In this document: piece by piece, positions 43,907 through 51,876 of the stretch
How positions within the stretch are numbered: position 1 is the first letter of the stretch
Layout: each line of letters starts with the position of its first letter
DNA from: Salinisphaera sp. T31B1
GTDB taxonomy: Bacteria > Pseudomonadota > Gammaproteobacteria > Nevskiales > Salinisphaeraceae
Reading direction: 5' to 3'
Assembly (NCBI RefSeq): GCF_040361275.1
Contig: NZ_APNH01000001.1
Coordinates: 1,213,001-1,277,000 of the forward strand
Length of the DNA stretch: 64,000 nucleotides
Translations under genes and position numbers: made by a program
Notes under the pieces: model-generated
What the model saw: only the letters and a program-made list of their open reading frames with translations
Told to the model about the DNA's origin: nothing
Database searches by the model: none

Positions 43907-44586
43907 TCCGTATCGTCGTTGGGCACCGCGACTCCGGACGACTTCAACAACGCCCGCGCGTCGCGTGCCCCGATTCTCGCACTCGCCCGGTCGGCGCGTA
44001 TGGCATCCGTTTCGCCGATGGCGCGGCCATCGGTGTCGAAGATCGGCACGGCGTCCGATGCATACTGGAACAGGTAGCGCTGGATGACGCCCCATGGCGG
44101 CAGGTGACCGCCGCTGTGTCGATAGTGCGCGATGACACGTTCGCGGGCGATCTCGAACTGCATGGCAAGGTCGTGTTCGACGAAGTCGCGCTCGAAACCG
44201 AGCCATCGACGGGGCTCCATCAGCCCCAGGGCGAAGATCGGTTCGTGACGACGCTTGAAGCCGGTATCGACGAACAAGCACGGCCGAAATGCGGTATTGC
44301 GGTGGTGCACCCGTGCACGAATACGCTGATGTACCGGCTCGCGTAGCGCCGGGTCGATCGCCAGCGCGTCGCACATCGCGACCAGGAATTCGTCGCGCGA
44401 ATAACGGAAATCGAAGGCGCTGCTGTCCAGGCCGAGCCACGTATCGCCCAGGACATGCTCGATGCGGGCGAGCAGTCTCTCATCGACCCGACGATAGCCC
44501 ATGCGGCGGGCCAGCTCTGCGCGCGTCACGCCGTGGGCACGACGTCTCAGGGTACGGTGCAGACAGGTGTCGGCGTCGTCGTTCAT
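43888..44586 (-). CDS. Conserved-looking hypothetical cytoplasmic protein
   Basis: 232 residues without signal or membrane segment. I recognise no family. The N-terminal 85 residues are Arg-rich and helical (RRRAHGVTRAELARRMGYRRVDERLLARIEHVLGD), which could be an HTH-like domain. The middle (residues 110-175) has MEPRRWLGFERDFVEHDLAMQFEIARERVIAHYRHSGG in a mixed helical pattern. Codon use matches neighbours and the frame is open throughout, so I take it as real. It overlaps the TraB gene by 19 bases tail to tail. Confidence 0.65.
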   Translation of the reverse strand: MNDDADTCLHRTLRRRAHGVTRAELARRMGYRRVDERLLARIEHVLGDTWLGLDSSAFDFRYSRDEFLVAMCDALAIDPALREPVHQRIRARVHHRNTAFRPCLFVDTGFKRRHEPIFALGLMEPRRWLGFERDFVEHDLAMQFEIARERVIAHYRHSGGHLPPWGVIQRYLFQYASDAVPIFDTDGRAIGETDAIRADRASARIGARDARALLKSSGVAVPNDDTDQPPNS

Positions 44587-44606
44587 CGCGCGGCAACCGG
44601 TATGGC

Positions 44607-45299
44607 TCAGTAGCAGATTCGCATCGGCAAGCCGCAGACGTCCAGCGGTGGCGGGTCGGGCAGCGTCACATGTCGGCGGGCTGCGATCCGTTCGGCGGTG
44701 AACAGACAGGCAAAGGCATCGGCGAGGTCGTCATCAGCGGCATCGGCACGGGCAATCGACGCGCGGGCGGCTGGGAATGCGTGCGGGCCGAAAACCGCCG
44801 CGATCAGCGCCTGCCGTTGCGCTCGTCCGGCCGGCGTCTTCTTGGACGCGACCACCGGCGTATCGTTGTTCATGCACGCGAAACTGACTTCCGGATGAGT
44901 CTCGAAGACAGCATCCCGCCAGCGTGCCGATTCGGCGAGCAGGCGATCGACCTCGCGGATCTTGGGTAGCAGATTGAAGGCCTGGACAGAAATGCGCTTG
45001 CCGCACACCGCTGCATTGAGATCGCCGGCCCGAGCATGCGAGCGCCCGGCCAGGGCTGCCCGTGTGGGCGTCGGAAAGACACTCGATCCCCGCGGTCGAC
45101 CGAGCAGGCGACGGGCCGCGGTATCGCAGCCACGCGACGGGTCACAGCCCAGGCCGATCGGCATGTCGAGAGCGACGATCCCGGGCGCCAGCCGATCCAG
45201 CAGCACGCCGAGCTCGGAACCAACCCACACACCATGGCGCGATACGGCCACCCACCCCGCGGGGCAACCGTCCACGCCTGTGACCTGCCGTATGTTCAT
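44607..45299 (-). CDS. DUF429 family protein (predicted RNase H-like nuclease)
   Basis: 230 residues from ATG at 45299; the frame extends 19 codons upstream without a ribosome site. It begins VTGVDGCPAGWVAV, then VALDMPIGLG, FPTPTRAAL, KRISVQAFNLLPKIREVD, ETHPEVSFACMN and DDDLADAFACLFTA. This is the ordered acidic motif set of DUF429, predicted to have an RNase H-like fold (Asp in GVDG, Asp in LDMPIG, Glu in ETHPE, Asp near the end). No enzymatic activity is established. It lies 20 bases downstream of the hypothetical gene's start and reads in the same direction. Confidence 0.86.
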   Translation of the reverse strand: MNIRQVTGVDGCPAGWVAVSRHGVWVGSELGVLLDRLAPGIVALDMPIGLGCDPSRGCDTAARRLLGRPRGSSVFPTPTRAALAGRSHARAGDLNAAVCGKRISVQAFNLLPKIREVDRLLAESARWRDAVFETHPEVSFACMNNDTPVVASKKTPAGRAQRQALIAAVFGPHAFPAARASIARADAADDDLADAFACLFTAERIAARRHVTLPDPPPLDVCGLPMRICY

Positions 45300-45473
45300 G
45301 TGCTCAGGGTAGCCGAACGGCCATGGGCCAATCAGGCAGCAGGGACGGCGCGCCAATCATCCGCGTCCGCACGGCCGGCGACCGGGCTATTGTCTGCGTG
45401 TCGCAAACGGCAAGCGATCGGCGCAGGCTGGCCGGGGTGTGGCCGCCGCGGTCGGCGAGACCGGCCTGGTCGC

Positions 45474-46916
45474 TCAGCCGTCCAGCCCGCCGATACAGTA
45501 ATACTTGGTCTCCAGGTATTCCTCGATACCGATATGGGCGCCTTCACGGCCGAGCCCGGACTGCTTGACGCCGCCAAACGGCACATGCGGACCGGTGATG
45601 TCCATGGTATTGATGCCCACCATGCCGTACTCGAGCCCGCGCAGGAACTTGCGGATTCGCGCATCGCGATGGGTATATACATAGGCGGCCAGCCCGTAGA
45701 TGGTGTCGTTGGCGGCCGCGATCACCGCGTCGTCGTCGTCGAACGCCGTGATGGGCGCCACCGGCGCGAACGATTCCTCGCTGGACACGCGCATGGCCGG
45801 TGTAAAGTCGGCAACGACTGTTGGCATGAAGTAGTTGGGACCGGGCGCGTCGCCCTGATCGCGCCCGAGCACGCGCGCGCCTCGCTCGGCGGCGTCGGCG
45901 ACCAGCGAACGGGCCTTGTCGACCGCATCGGTGTTGATGAGCGGGCCGATCGCGGTGTCCTCGTCCAAACCGTTGCCCACGGTCATGGCGTTCATTCGAG
46001 TCGTGAATCGATCGACGAATTTGTCGTACAGGCGTCGGTGCACATAAATCCGGTTGGCCGCCACACAGTCCTGACCCGAGGTCTGGAATTTCGCCGCGAT
46101 CGCGCCATCGACGGCGGCATCGATCTCGACATCGTCACAGACGATGAACGGCGCGTTGCCGCCCAGTTCCATGGACGTGCACTTGACCGTATCGGCCGCC
46201 TGGCGCAGCAGTGAGCGGCCGACCTCGGTGGAACCGGTGAAGGACAGGGCGCGTACGCGATCGTCGGCACAGACCCGCTCGGCGAATTGCCGGCCAGACC
46301 CGGTCACCACATTGAATTCGCCGCGATCGAGCCCGGCTTGTTCGGCCAGCACCGCCAGTGCAAGCGCGCAGAACGGTGTCTGGCGGGCCGGATTGACAAG
46401 CGTGGTGCAGCCGGCGGCCAGTGCTGCGGCCGCCTTGCGGGTGATCATCGCCAGCGGAAAATTCCAGGGCGTGATCACTGCGGCCACGCCGACCGGTTCG
46501 CGGAGGGTGCCGATCGACACGCTCGGGTCCTCGGGCGGGATCGTGGCGCCGGTCGTTCGCCGAGCCTCCTCGGCGAACCAGCGCAGAAAGCTGGCGGCGT
46601 AGTCGACTTCACCGCGTGCTTCGTCGATCGGCTTGCCCTGTTCGGCCGTCATCAGCCGGGCGAGCGCCTCGCGGTTATCCAGCATCTGCCGGTACCAGGC
46701 CAGCAGCCGGTCGGCACGCTCGGCAACGGCCGTGTCGCGCCAATCGGCAAAACGAACCACCGCGGCTTCAATCGCCCGGTCCATTCGGTCGGCGTCGAGT
46801 TGAGGCACGTGGCCGATGGTTTCGCCGGTCGCGGGATTGTCGATCGCTGCATGGCTGTCCGGGCCCGGATCGATCCATTCGCCGCCGATATAGGCCTGTT
46901 CTCGAAACAGTGTCAT
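45474..46916 (-). CDS. gabD: NAD(P)-dependent succinate-semialdehyde dehydrogenase-like aldehyde dehydrogenase
   Basis: 480 residues, the normal length. Catalytic Glu250 lies in MELGGNAPFIV and nucleophile Cys284 in TSGQDCVAANR; the nicotinamide-pocket motif TPWNFP is at 149-154. End-to-end similarity to GabD (LSFTGSTEVGR, GGVKQSGLGREG) supports oxidation of succinate semialdehyde to succinate in GABA breakdown. No gabT is nearby, so other aldehydes remain possible. The adenosine-ribose loop, usually KPASQTP in GabD, reads NPARQTP here (Asn175, Arg178), an unusual change of the conserved Lys. It is monocistronic. Confidence 0.85.
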   Translation of the reverse strand: MTLFREQAYIGGEWIDPGPDSHAAIDNPATGETIGHVPQLDADRMDRAIEAAVVRFADWRDTAVAERADRLLAWYRQMLDNREALARLMTAEQGKPIDEARGEVDYAASFLRWFAEEARRTTGATIPPEDPSVSIGTLREPVGVAAVITPWNFPLAMITRKAAAALAAGCTTLVNPARQTPFCALALAVLAEQAGLDRGEFNVVTGSGRQFAERVCADDRVRALSFTGSTEVGRSLLRQAADTVKCTSMELGGNAPFIVCDDVEIDAAVDGAIAAKFQTSGQDCVAANRIYVHRRLYDKFVDRFTTRMNAMTVGNGLDEDTAIGPLINTDAVDKARSLVADAAERGARVLGRDQGDAPGPNYFMPTVVADFTPAMRVSSEESFAPVAPITAFDDDDAVIAAANDTIYGLAAYVYTHRDARIRKFLRGLEYGMVGINTMDITGPHVPFGGVKQSGLGREGAHIGIEEYLETKYYCIGGLDG

Positions 46917-47191
46917 GTCGTCGCCTGTCTGACGAGTGAGGCGGCGACGCTAACAATATGCGCTATACACACAATCCGTAATACTCCGGAACGTGGCCGC
47001 CCGGCCGGCGCTGTCGAACCGCTTCGCAGCTGACGGGCCGGTGAGATCGGCGCCATCACATGACTCAGGGTGGCTGAAGAAACGGCTGGCGGTGACGCGC
47101 CGGGGCGCCGCGTGCGGCCAATGCGTTCCGGTTTCGCATGAACGTCCGATACCCTCTAAGCTGGACTCGAGCCTGTTCGACGGAGTGTGTC

Positions 47192-48208
47192 ATGTCGCAG
47201 ATGAAAGTTGCCCAGATCAGCCGCGCCGGCGCCGATTTCGAGCTCGTGGATCGGCATGTGCCCGATCCAGGGCCGGAACAGGTGCGTGTGCGTGTCCAAG
47301 CGTGCGGGATCTGTCATTCCGATGCCTTCGTCAAGGACGGCGGCTTTCCGGGGCTGGAGTATCCGCGCGTGCCGGGCCACGAGGTGGCCGGTGTCATCGA
47401 TGCGGTCGGCGACGACGTCGACCACTGGCAGCTCGGACAGCGGGTCGGGGTCGGCTGGCACGGTGGCCATTGTCACGATTGTGCATCCTGCCGCCGTGGC
47501 GACTTCGTCACCTGCGCGCGTCAGCAGATCTGCGGCATCAGCTACGACGGCGGCTACGGCGAGTACATGCTCGCCCCGGTCGAGGCGCTGGTGGCGATTC
47601 CCGATACGCTGTCGTCGGTGGCGGCCGCGCCCCTGCTTTGTGCCGGAGTGACGACCTATAACAGCCTGCGCAATTCGGGCGCGCAGGCCGGCGACGTGGT
47701 CGCCGTGCTCGGCGTGGGTGGGCTCGGCCACCTGGGCGTCCAGTACGCACATGCGATGGGGTTTCATACCGTGGCGCTGTCGCGCGGTAACGACAAGCAA
47801 ACGCTGGCGCTCGAACTCGGCGCTGATACCTATATCGATACCGAGGCCGAAGACGCCGCCCAGGCGTTGCAAAAGCTGGGCGGCGCGCGCGTGATCCTGG
47901 CGACTGCGCCCAATCCGAAGCTGATGAGCTCGGTGATCGACGGCCTGGCGGTCAATGGGCGGCTACTGGTGGTCGGAGCGTCGCCGGAGCCGATCGAGGT
48001 TTCGCCGCTGCAGCTGCTCATGGCCCGTCGCAGCATTGCCGGGCATCCCAGCGGCACGCCCAAGGACTCCGAGGACACCCTGGATTTCTCGGCGCTGCGT
48101 GACATCGCCACTCGTATCGAGACGTTCGACCTGGCTGACGTCAACACGGCCTATGAGCGGATGATCAGCAACAAGGCGCGTTTTCGCGTGGTGCTCACCA
48201 TGAGCTGA
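47192..48208 (+). CDS. Zinc-dependent alcohol dehydrogenase (medium-chain)
   Basis: 338 residues from ATG at 47192, with GGAG seven bases upstream; an ATG at 47138 is an unlikely start. Catalytic zinc ligands are in CGICHSD and GHEVAG. The structural-zinc lobe has His-Cys-x2-Cys and later Cys (GGHCHDCASCRRGDFVTCARQ). The Rossmann motif is VLGVGGLGHLG. It oxidises alcohols or reduces aldehydes with NAD(P). It resembles AdhP/propanol-preferring enzymes. Divergent from the aldehyde dehydrogenase gene across 275 bases, so the pair could act in sequence on an alcohol, which is only an inference. Confidence 0.9.
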   Translation: MSQMKVAQISRAGADFELVDRHVPDPGPEQVRVRVQACGICHSDAFVKDGGFPGLEYPRVPGHEVAGVIDAVGDDVDHWQLGQRVGVGWHGGHCHDCASCRRGDFVTCARQQICGISYDGGYGEYMLAPVEALVAIPDTLSSVAAAPLLCAGVTTYNSLRNSGAQAGDVVAVLGVGGLGHLGVQYAHAMGFHTVALSRGNDKQTLALELGADTYIDTEAEDAAQALQKLGGARVILATAPNPKLMSSVIDGLAVNGRLLVVGASPEPIEVSPLQLLMARRSIAGHPSGTPKDSEDTLDFSALRDIATRIETFDLADVNTAYERMISNKARFRVVLTMS

Positions 48209-48577
48209 GAGCGGCCGTCCACCCGGATGACGACGAGCCGGGCGTGGCCAGGGGCCGCCAGCCGGCGCGCCGCCGCGGCGGCCAGGCTGCCCGATCGCCT
48301 CAGCCAACCCTTTGCCAGACGGTGCCCCCGGGCGTCTCGGTCCTGCACGGCGGTCGTCGCGTTTTGGCGCCAGGATCTAGATCACCGTAGAGCGGGCGCG
48401 CGGCGCCGATTGATCGCTGGAAGACGGACATTCCGGTACGGCTATCCGTCGGAGCGGATCCTCGCCGGGTGGTCACCCGGCCTGCCAGACCGCTTGAAAA
48501 CACCGGCGCCCGGCCGCATTACGCAGCCAAGGGTGGCGAGGGCGCCACGGTCATCTTCCATCAAACCGAATACCGTC
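48209..48577 (+). other. Intergenic region before htpG, 369 bp
   Basis: No gene seen; the long upstream extension of the htpG frame is Arg-rich and has no family similarity. It contains a perfect 7-bp hairpin CCGGGTG-gt-CACCCGG (48465-48480) and the sigma-32-like promoter described separately. A normal sigma-70 promoter is not obvious. I see no terminator for the alcohol dehydrogenase gene. Confidence 0.6.
48493..48521 (+). promoter_or_regulatory. Sigma-32-like heat-shock promoter of htpG
   Basis: A perfect -35 CTTGAAA (48493-48499) is followed after 14 nt by CCGCATTA (48514-48521), against consensus CCCCATNT. It lies 57 bases before the htpG start codon. The hairpin CCGGGTG / CACCCGG sits just upstream. 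Confidence 0.75.
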
Positions 48578-50530
48578 ATGAGCGAAAACCAGACGAACGA
48601 GACTGAACAGGGGCAGGCCACCGGCCAGCACACCGAGACCCGCGGTTTCCAGGCCGAGGTCAAGCAGCTGTTGCAGCTGATGATCCACTCGATGTACTCG
48701 AACAAGGAGGTGTTCGCGCGCGAGCTGATCTCGAACGCCTCGGATGCCCTCGATACGCTTCGTTTCGAAGGCCTCAAGAACGATGCCCTGTTCGAAGGCG
48801 ATTCGGAGCTGCAGATCTGGCTCGACTTCGACAAGCAGGCCCGTACCGTGACCATCGCCGATAACGGTATCGGCATGACCCGCGAACAGGTCATCGATCG
48901 CATCGGCACCATCGCCAAATCCGGCACGCGCGCCTTTCTGGATTCGCTGTCGGGTGATGAAAAGGCCGATGCGCATCTGATCGGACAGTTCGGCGTCGGT
49001 TTCTATTCGGCGTTCATCGTGGCCGACAAGGTTGTGGTCGAAACCCGTCGCGGCGGCGAGCCCACCGGCGTTCGCTGGATTTCCGACGGCGGCGGCGAAT
49101 ACACGATCGAGGAAATCGAAAAGCCCAACCACGGGACGTCGGTGACCCTGCACCTGCGCGAAGACGAGGATGAATTTCTCGACGCGTATCGCCTACGGCA
49201 TCTGGTACGTACCTACTCCGACCATATCGCCTTCCCGATCAAGATGAAGGAAGAGCTTTCGGAAGAGGATGAAAAGGAAGGCAAGACGCCCGCCTGGGAA
49301 CAGGTCAACCGCGGCGCTCCGCTGTGGACGCAGGCCAAATCGGATATCTCGGACGCAGATTACGCCGAGTTCTACAAGCATGCCTGTCACGACTACGAAG
49401 ACCCGCTCGCCTGGACTCACAACAAGGTCGAGGGCAGCCAGGAATACACATCGCTGCTGTATGTACCCAAGCGCGCGCCCTACGATCTGTTCGACCCGAA
49501 CGGCAAGCAGCACGGCGTGAAGCTCTATGTACAGCGCGTGTTCATCATGGACGACGCCGAAAAGCTCATGCCGCGCTATCTGCGCTTCGTCAAGGGCGTG
49601 ATCGATTCCAACGATCTGCCGCTGAACGTCTCGCGCGAGATCCTGCAGTCCAATCGTATCCTCGACAAGATCCGGGCCGGCTCGGTCAAGAAGGTGCTGG
49701 GGCTGATCGAGTCGCTGGCTCGCGATACCGAGGAGCCCGAGAAGTTCAAGACCTTTTGGAACGAGTTCGGTCAGGTGTTCAAGGAAGGCATCGTCGAGGA
49801 CGCCGAAAATCGCGACAAGATCGCGAAGCTGCTGCGTTTCCGGACCACCACCGACGAATCGGCCGATCCGGGCGTATCCCTGGACGACTACATCGCGCGC
49901 ATGCAGCCGGGCCAGGACAAGATCTACTACATCACCGCGGACACGCTGGCCGAGGCCAAGCACAGCCCGCATCTGGAGATCTTCAAGAAGAAGAATATCG
50001 AGGTGCTGCTGCTGACCGACCGGGTGGACGAATGGGTCATGGCGCATTTGACCGAATACGAAGACAAACCCCTGTCGTCGGTGGCCAAGGGCGCCCTCGA
50101 TCTGGGCGAAGCCGAATCCGAAGAGGAAAAGGCCGAGCAGAAGAAGCTTGAGGAAGAGTCCAAGGATCTGGTCGAACGCATCAAGGAGGCGCTGGGCGAA
50201 CGCGTCAACGAAGTGCGGGTCACCCATCGGCTGACCGACTCGCCGGCGTGTCTGGTTGCCGACGAGCACGGCATGTCGGCCCACCTGGAGCGCATCCTCA
50301 AGGAAGCCGGGCAGGCCATGCCGAACACGGCACCGCATCTGGAGATCAACCCGACCCATCCGCTGGTCGAGCGTCTGGCCGATGAACAGGGCGAGGACGA
50401 ATTCGAAGCCTTCTCGCAGCTGTTGTTCGAACAGGCCATCCTTGCCGAAGGCGGCGAGCTGGACGATCCGGCGACATTCGTGCGCCGTATGAACCAGATG
50501 CTGCTCGCGGTATCGCGCGGCGCGGCCTGA
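48578..50530 (+). CDS. htpG: Hsp90-family molecular chaperone HtpG
   Basis: 650 residues from ATG at 48578 (MSENQTNETEQGQ), matching the usual HtpG length. The N-terminal ATPase domain shows YSNKEVFARELISNASDALDTLRF, DNGIGMTREQVI, and GQFGVGFYSAFIVADKV. The middle domain has YVQRVFIMDDAEKLMPRYLRFVKGV and SREILQ. The C-terminal dimerisation domain follows an acidic linker (EAESEEEKAEQKKLEEESKDL). It folds or stabilises client proteins in the cytoplasm with ATP. A sigma-32-like promoter upstream implies heat induction. No lineage-specific insert is seen. Confidence 0.97.
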   Translation: MSENQTNETEQGQATGQHTETRGFQAEVKQLLQLMIHSMYSNKEVFARELISNASDALDTLRFEGLKNDALFEGDSELQIWLDFDKQARTVTIADNGIGMTREQVIDRIGTIAKSGTRAFLDSLSGDEKADAHLIGQFGVGFYSAFIVADKVVVETRRGGEPTGVRWISDGGGEYTIEEIEKPNHGTSVTLHLREDEDEFLDAYRLRHLVRTYSDHIAFPIKMKEELSEEDEKEGKTPAWEQVNRGAPLWTQAKSDISDADYAEFYKHACHDYEDPLAWTHNKVEGSQEYTSLLYVPKRAPYDLFDPNGKQHGVKLYVQRVFIMDDAEKLMPRYLRFVKGVIDSNDLPLNVSREILQSNRILDKIRAGSVKKVLGLIESLARDTEEPEKFKTFWNEFGQVFKEGIVEDAENRDKIAKLLRFRTTTDESADPGVSLDDYIARMQPGQDKIYYITADTLAEAKHSPHLEIFKKKNIEVLLLTDRVDEWVMAHLTEYEDKPLSSVAKGALDLGEAESEEEKAEQKKLEEESKDLVERIKEALGERVNEVRVTHRLTDSPACLVADEHGMSAHLERILKEAGQAMPNTAPHLEINPTHPLVERLADEQGEDEFEAFSQLLFEQAILAEGGELDDPATFVRRMNQMLLAVSRGAA

Positions 50531-50615
50531 ACCTTCGCGTGTCGCGTTGTCGACGCGGCAGCGGTGGGCGCATAGTGGCCAGAGTGTGAGTAGCAACGAG
50601 TACAGGAGAGGATGG

Positions 50616-51194
50616 ATGAATCTCGATCGACTGAGGAAAAGTGCCCCGTGGGCGCTGGCGTTGACGATCGCACTGGCCACCCAGGCGGCCCTGGCCCAGA
50701 GTGTGGATATCGGTGGCACCAGCCTTGAATTGGGCGCGTCGCGCGCCGATACGCTGGCCGTGGCCAACGCCCAGTTCGAACTCGCTCCGACGGCAGTACG
50801 CGACCAGTACACCATCTATCCCAAGCGCCAACCGGGCTCGATGGATCAGGGCGACTATCCGACGGCCATCGGCACGCTGACCATTCAGAACGACCGACTG
50901 GTTCGAGTAACGCGCAATCTTGGCTCGTTCCGCAGCGTCGAAGGCGAAGCGGCCATCGAGAACCTGATCGCCGCGTTCGCCGATGCGCCCAACGCCGGCC
51001 GTACGCCAGCGGTGCATACCGACAGCGGACTGTCGGGCGATGCGAGCACGTCGCGGGTATATTTCTCCTACCCGGATCGCGCGATCCAGGTGGTGATCTA
51101 TCGGCCGGCCGATCAGCGTGATATGGCCACCGTGGATATCACCGAGCAGTATGCGCTCAGTGGTTCCGGTCAGCCCGTGCCGGGCACGCGCTAA
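50616..51194 (+). CDS. Periplasmic hypothetical protein
   Basis: 192 residues from ATG at 50616, with AGGAGAGG just upstream. The signal peptide ends ALA-QSV near residue 28. The mature part looks beta-rich (VDIGGTSLELGASRADTLAVANAQFELAP; RVYFSYPDRAIQVVIYRPADQRDM). The GxTxxEVxxxLG-like opening resembles small secreted proteins that read a 'marginal' signal, but I recognise no family. It is followed seven bases later by the DUF2489 gene, suggesting an operon. It has no cysteines. Confidence 0.7.
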   Translation: MNLDRLRKSAPWALALTIALATQAALAQSVDIGGTSLELGASRADTLAVANAQFELAPTAVRDQYTIYPKRQPGSMDQGDYPTAIGTLTIQNDRLVRVTRNLGSFRSVEGEAAIENLIAAFADAPNAGRTPAVHTDSGLSGDASTSRVYFSYPDRAIQVVIYRPADQRDMATVDITEQYALSGSGQPVPGTR

Positions 51195-51200
51195 CCGCGG

Positions 51201-51719
51201 GTGACGGCCTTGTCGAACGGCCCATGGGTCTGGCTCGGCGCCGGCGCGATCGTCATCGTGATCGCGCTGGCCGCCTATGCCGGCTGGCTATGGTGGCGCG
51301 TGGGCGCTCAGAGGCGTGAGCGCGAAGCCCACAATGCCGGGGTGCTTGCCGAAACCGAAGCCGATCTTGCAGCCAGCATTTGCATCATCGCCGACAGTCT
51401 GCTCACCGGCGAGTTGAATCTGTCCGAGGGAGCGATTCGCCTCAAGGTGCTGCTGGACCACTGGCATGCGCCGGCCAGCGGCCAGGCCGATTATCCCGCG
51501 ATCTATCGGCTGTATCTGGGTACGGCGACCATGCCGCGCGGCGAGCAGCGCGATGCCTACCCCAAACGCGAAATTCGCCGGCTCGATCGGGAACGCGAAG
51601 TGCTGGAAGTCGCTGCACGCGACGAGGTGCTGGCCGAAGCCGGGCGCCTGCAGGCTCGTTTCGGGGTCCCGGAAGGCCGTATCGGCCTGCATCGATTCGG
51701 CGCCGCGGGTCCGGCGTAG
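51201..51719 (+). CDS. DUF2489 family protein
   Basis: 172 residues with a GTG start. One N-terminal membrane helix (VWLGAGAIVIVIALAAYAGWLWW) is followed by a helical domain. Family-like segments are ASICIIADSLLTGELNLSEGAIRLKVLLDHW, PAIYRLYLGTATMPRGEQRDAYPKREIRRLDRERE. DUF2489 proteins are conserved in gammaproteobacteria and have no established role. It starts seven bases after the preceding periplasmic protein gene. Confidence 0.82.
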   Translation: MTALSNGPWVWLGAGAIVIVIALAAYAGWLWWRVGAQRREREAHNAGVLAETEADLAASICIIADSLLTGELNLSEGAIRLKVLLDHWHAPASGQADYPAIYRLYLGTATMPRGEQRDAYPKREIRRLDREREVLEVAARDEVLAEAGRLQARFGVPEGRIGLHRFGAAGPA

Positions 51720-51876
51720 GCCTCGGGTTACAGGCCATCGACCACGGCGGTCCGATCCGGTTCTCGCCATCCCGATGCCGATCGCCTGGCTGCCGCCAGC
51801 GCGCGCGGTACGCAGGGCGGTTGGCACGGCCGGTGTAACCCGCATATGACGCTGAAGACCCGCGCCGGCCGAGCGA

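Noticed and set aside
48227-48577. 117-codon N-terminal extension of HtpG
   Set aside because: No Hsp90 has it, and it would run through the sigma-32 promoter. MSENQ at 48578 is the normal start.
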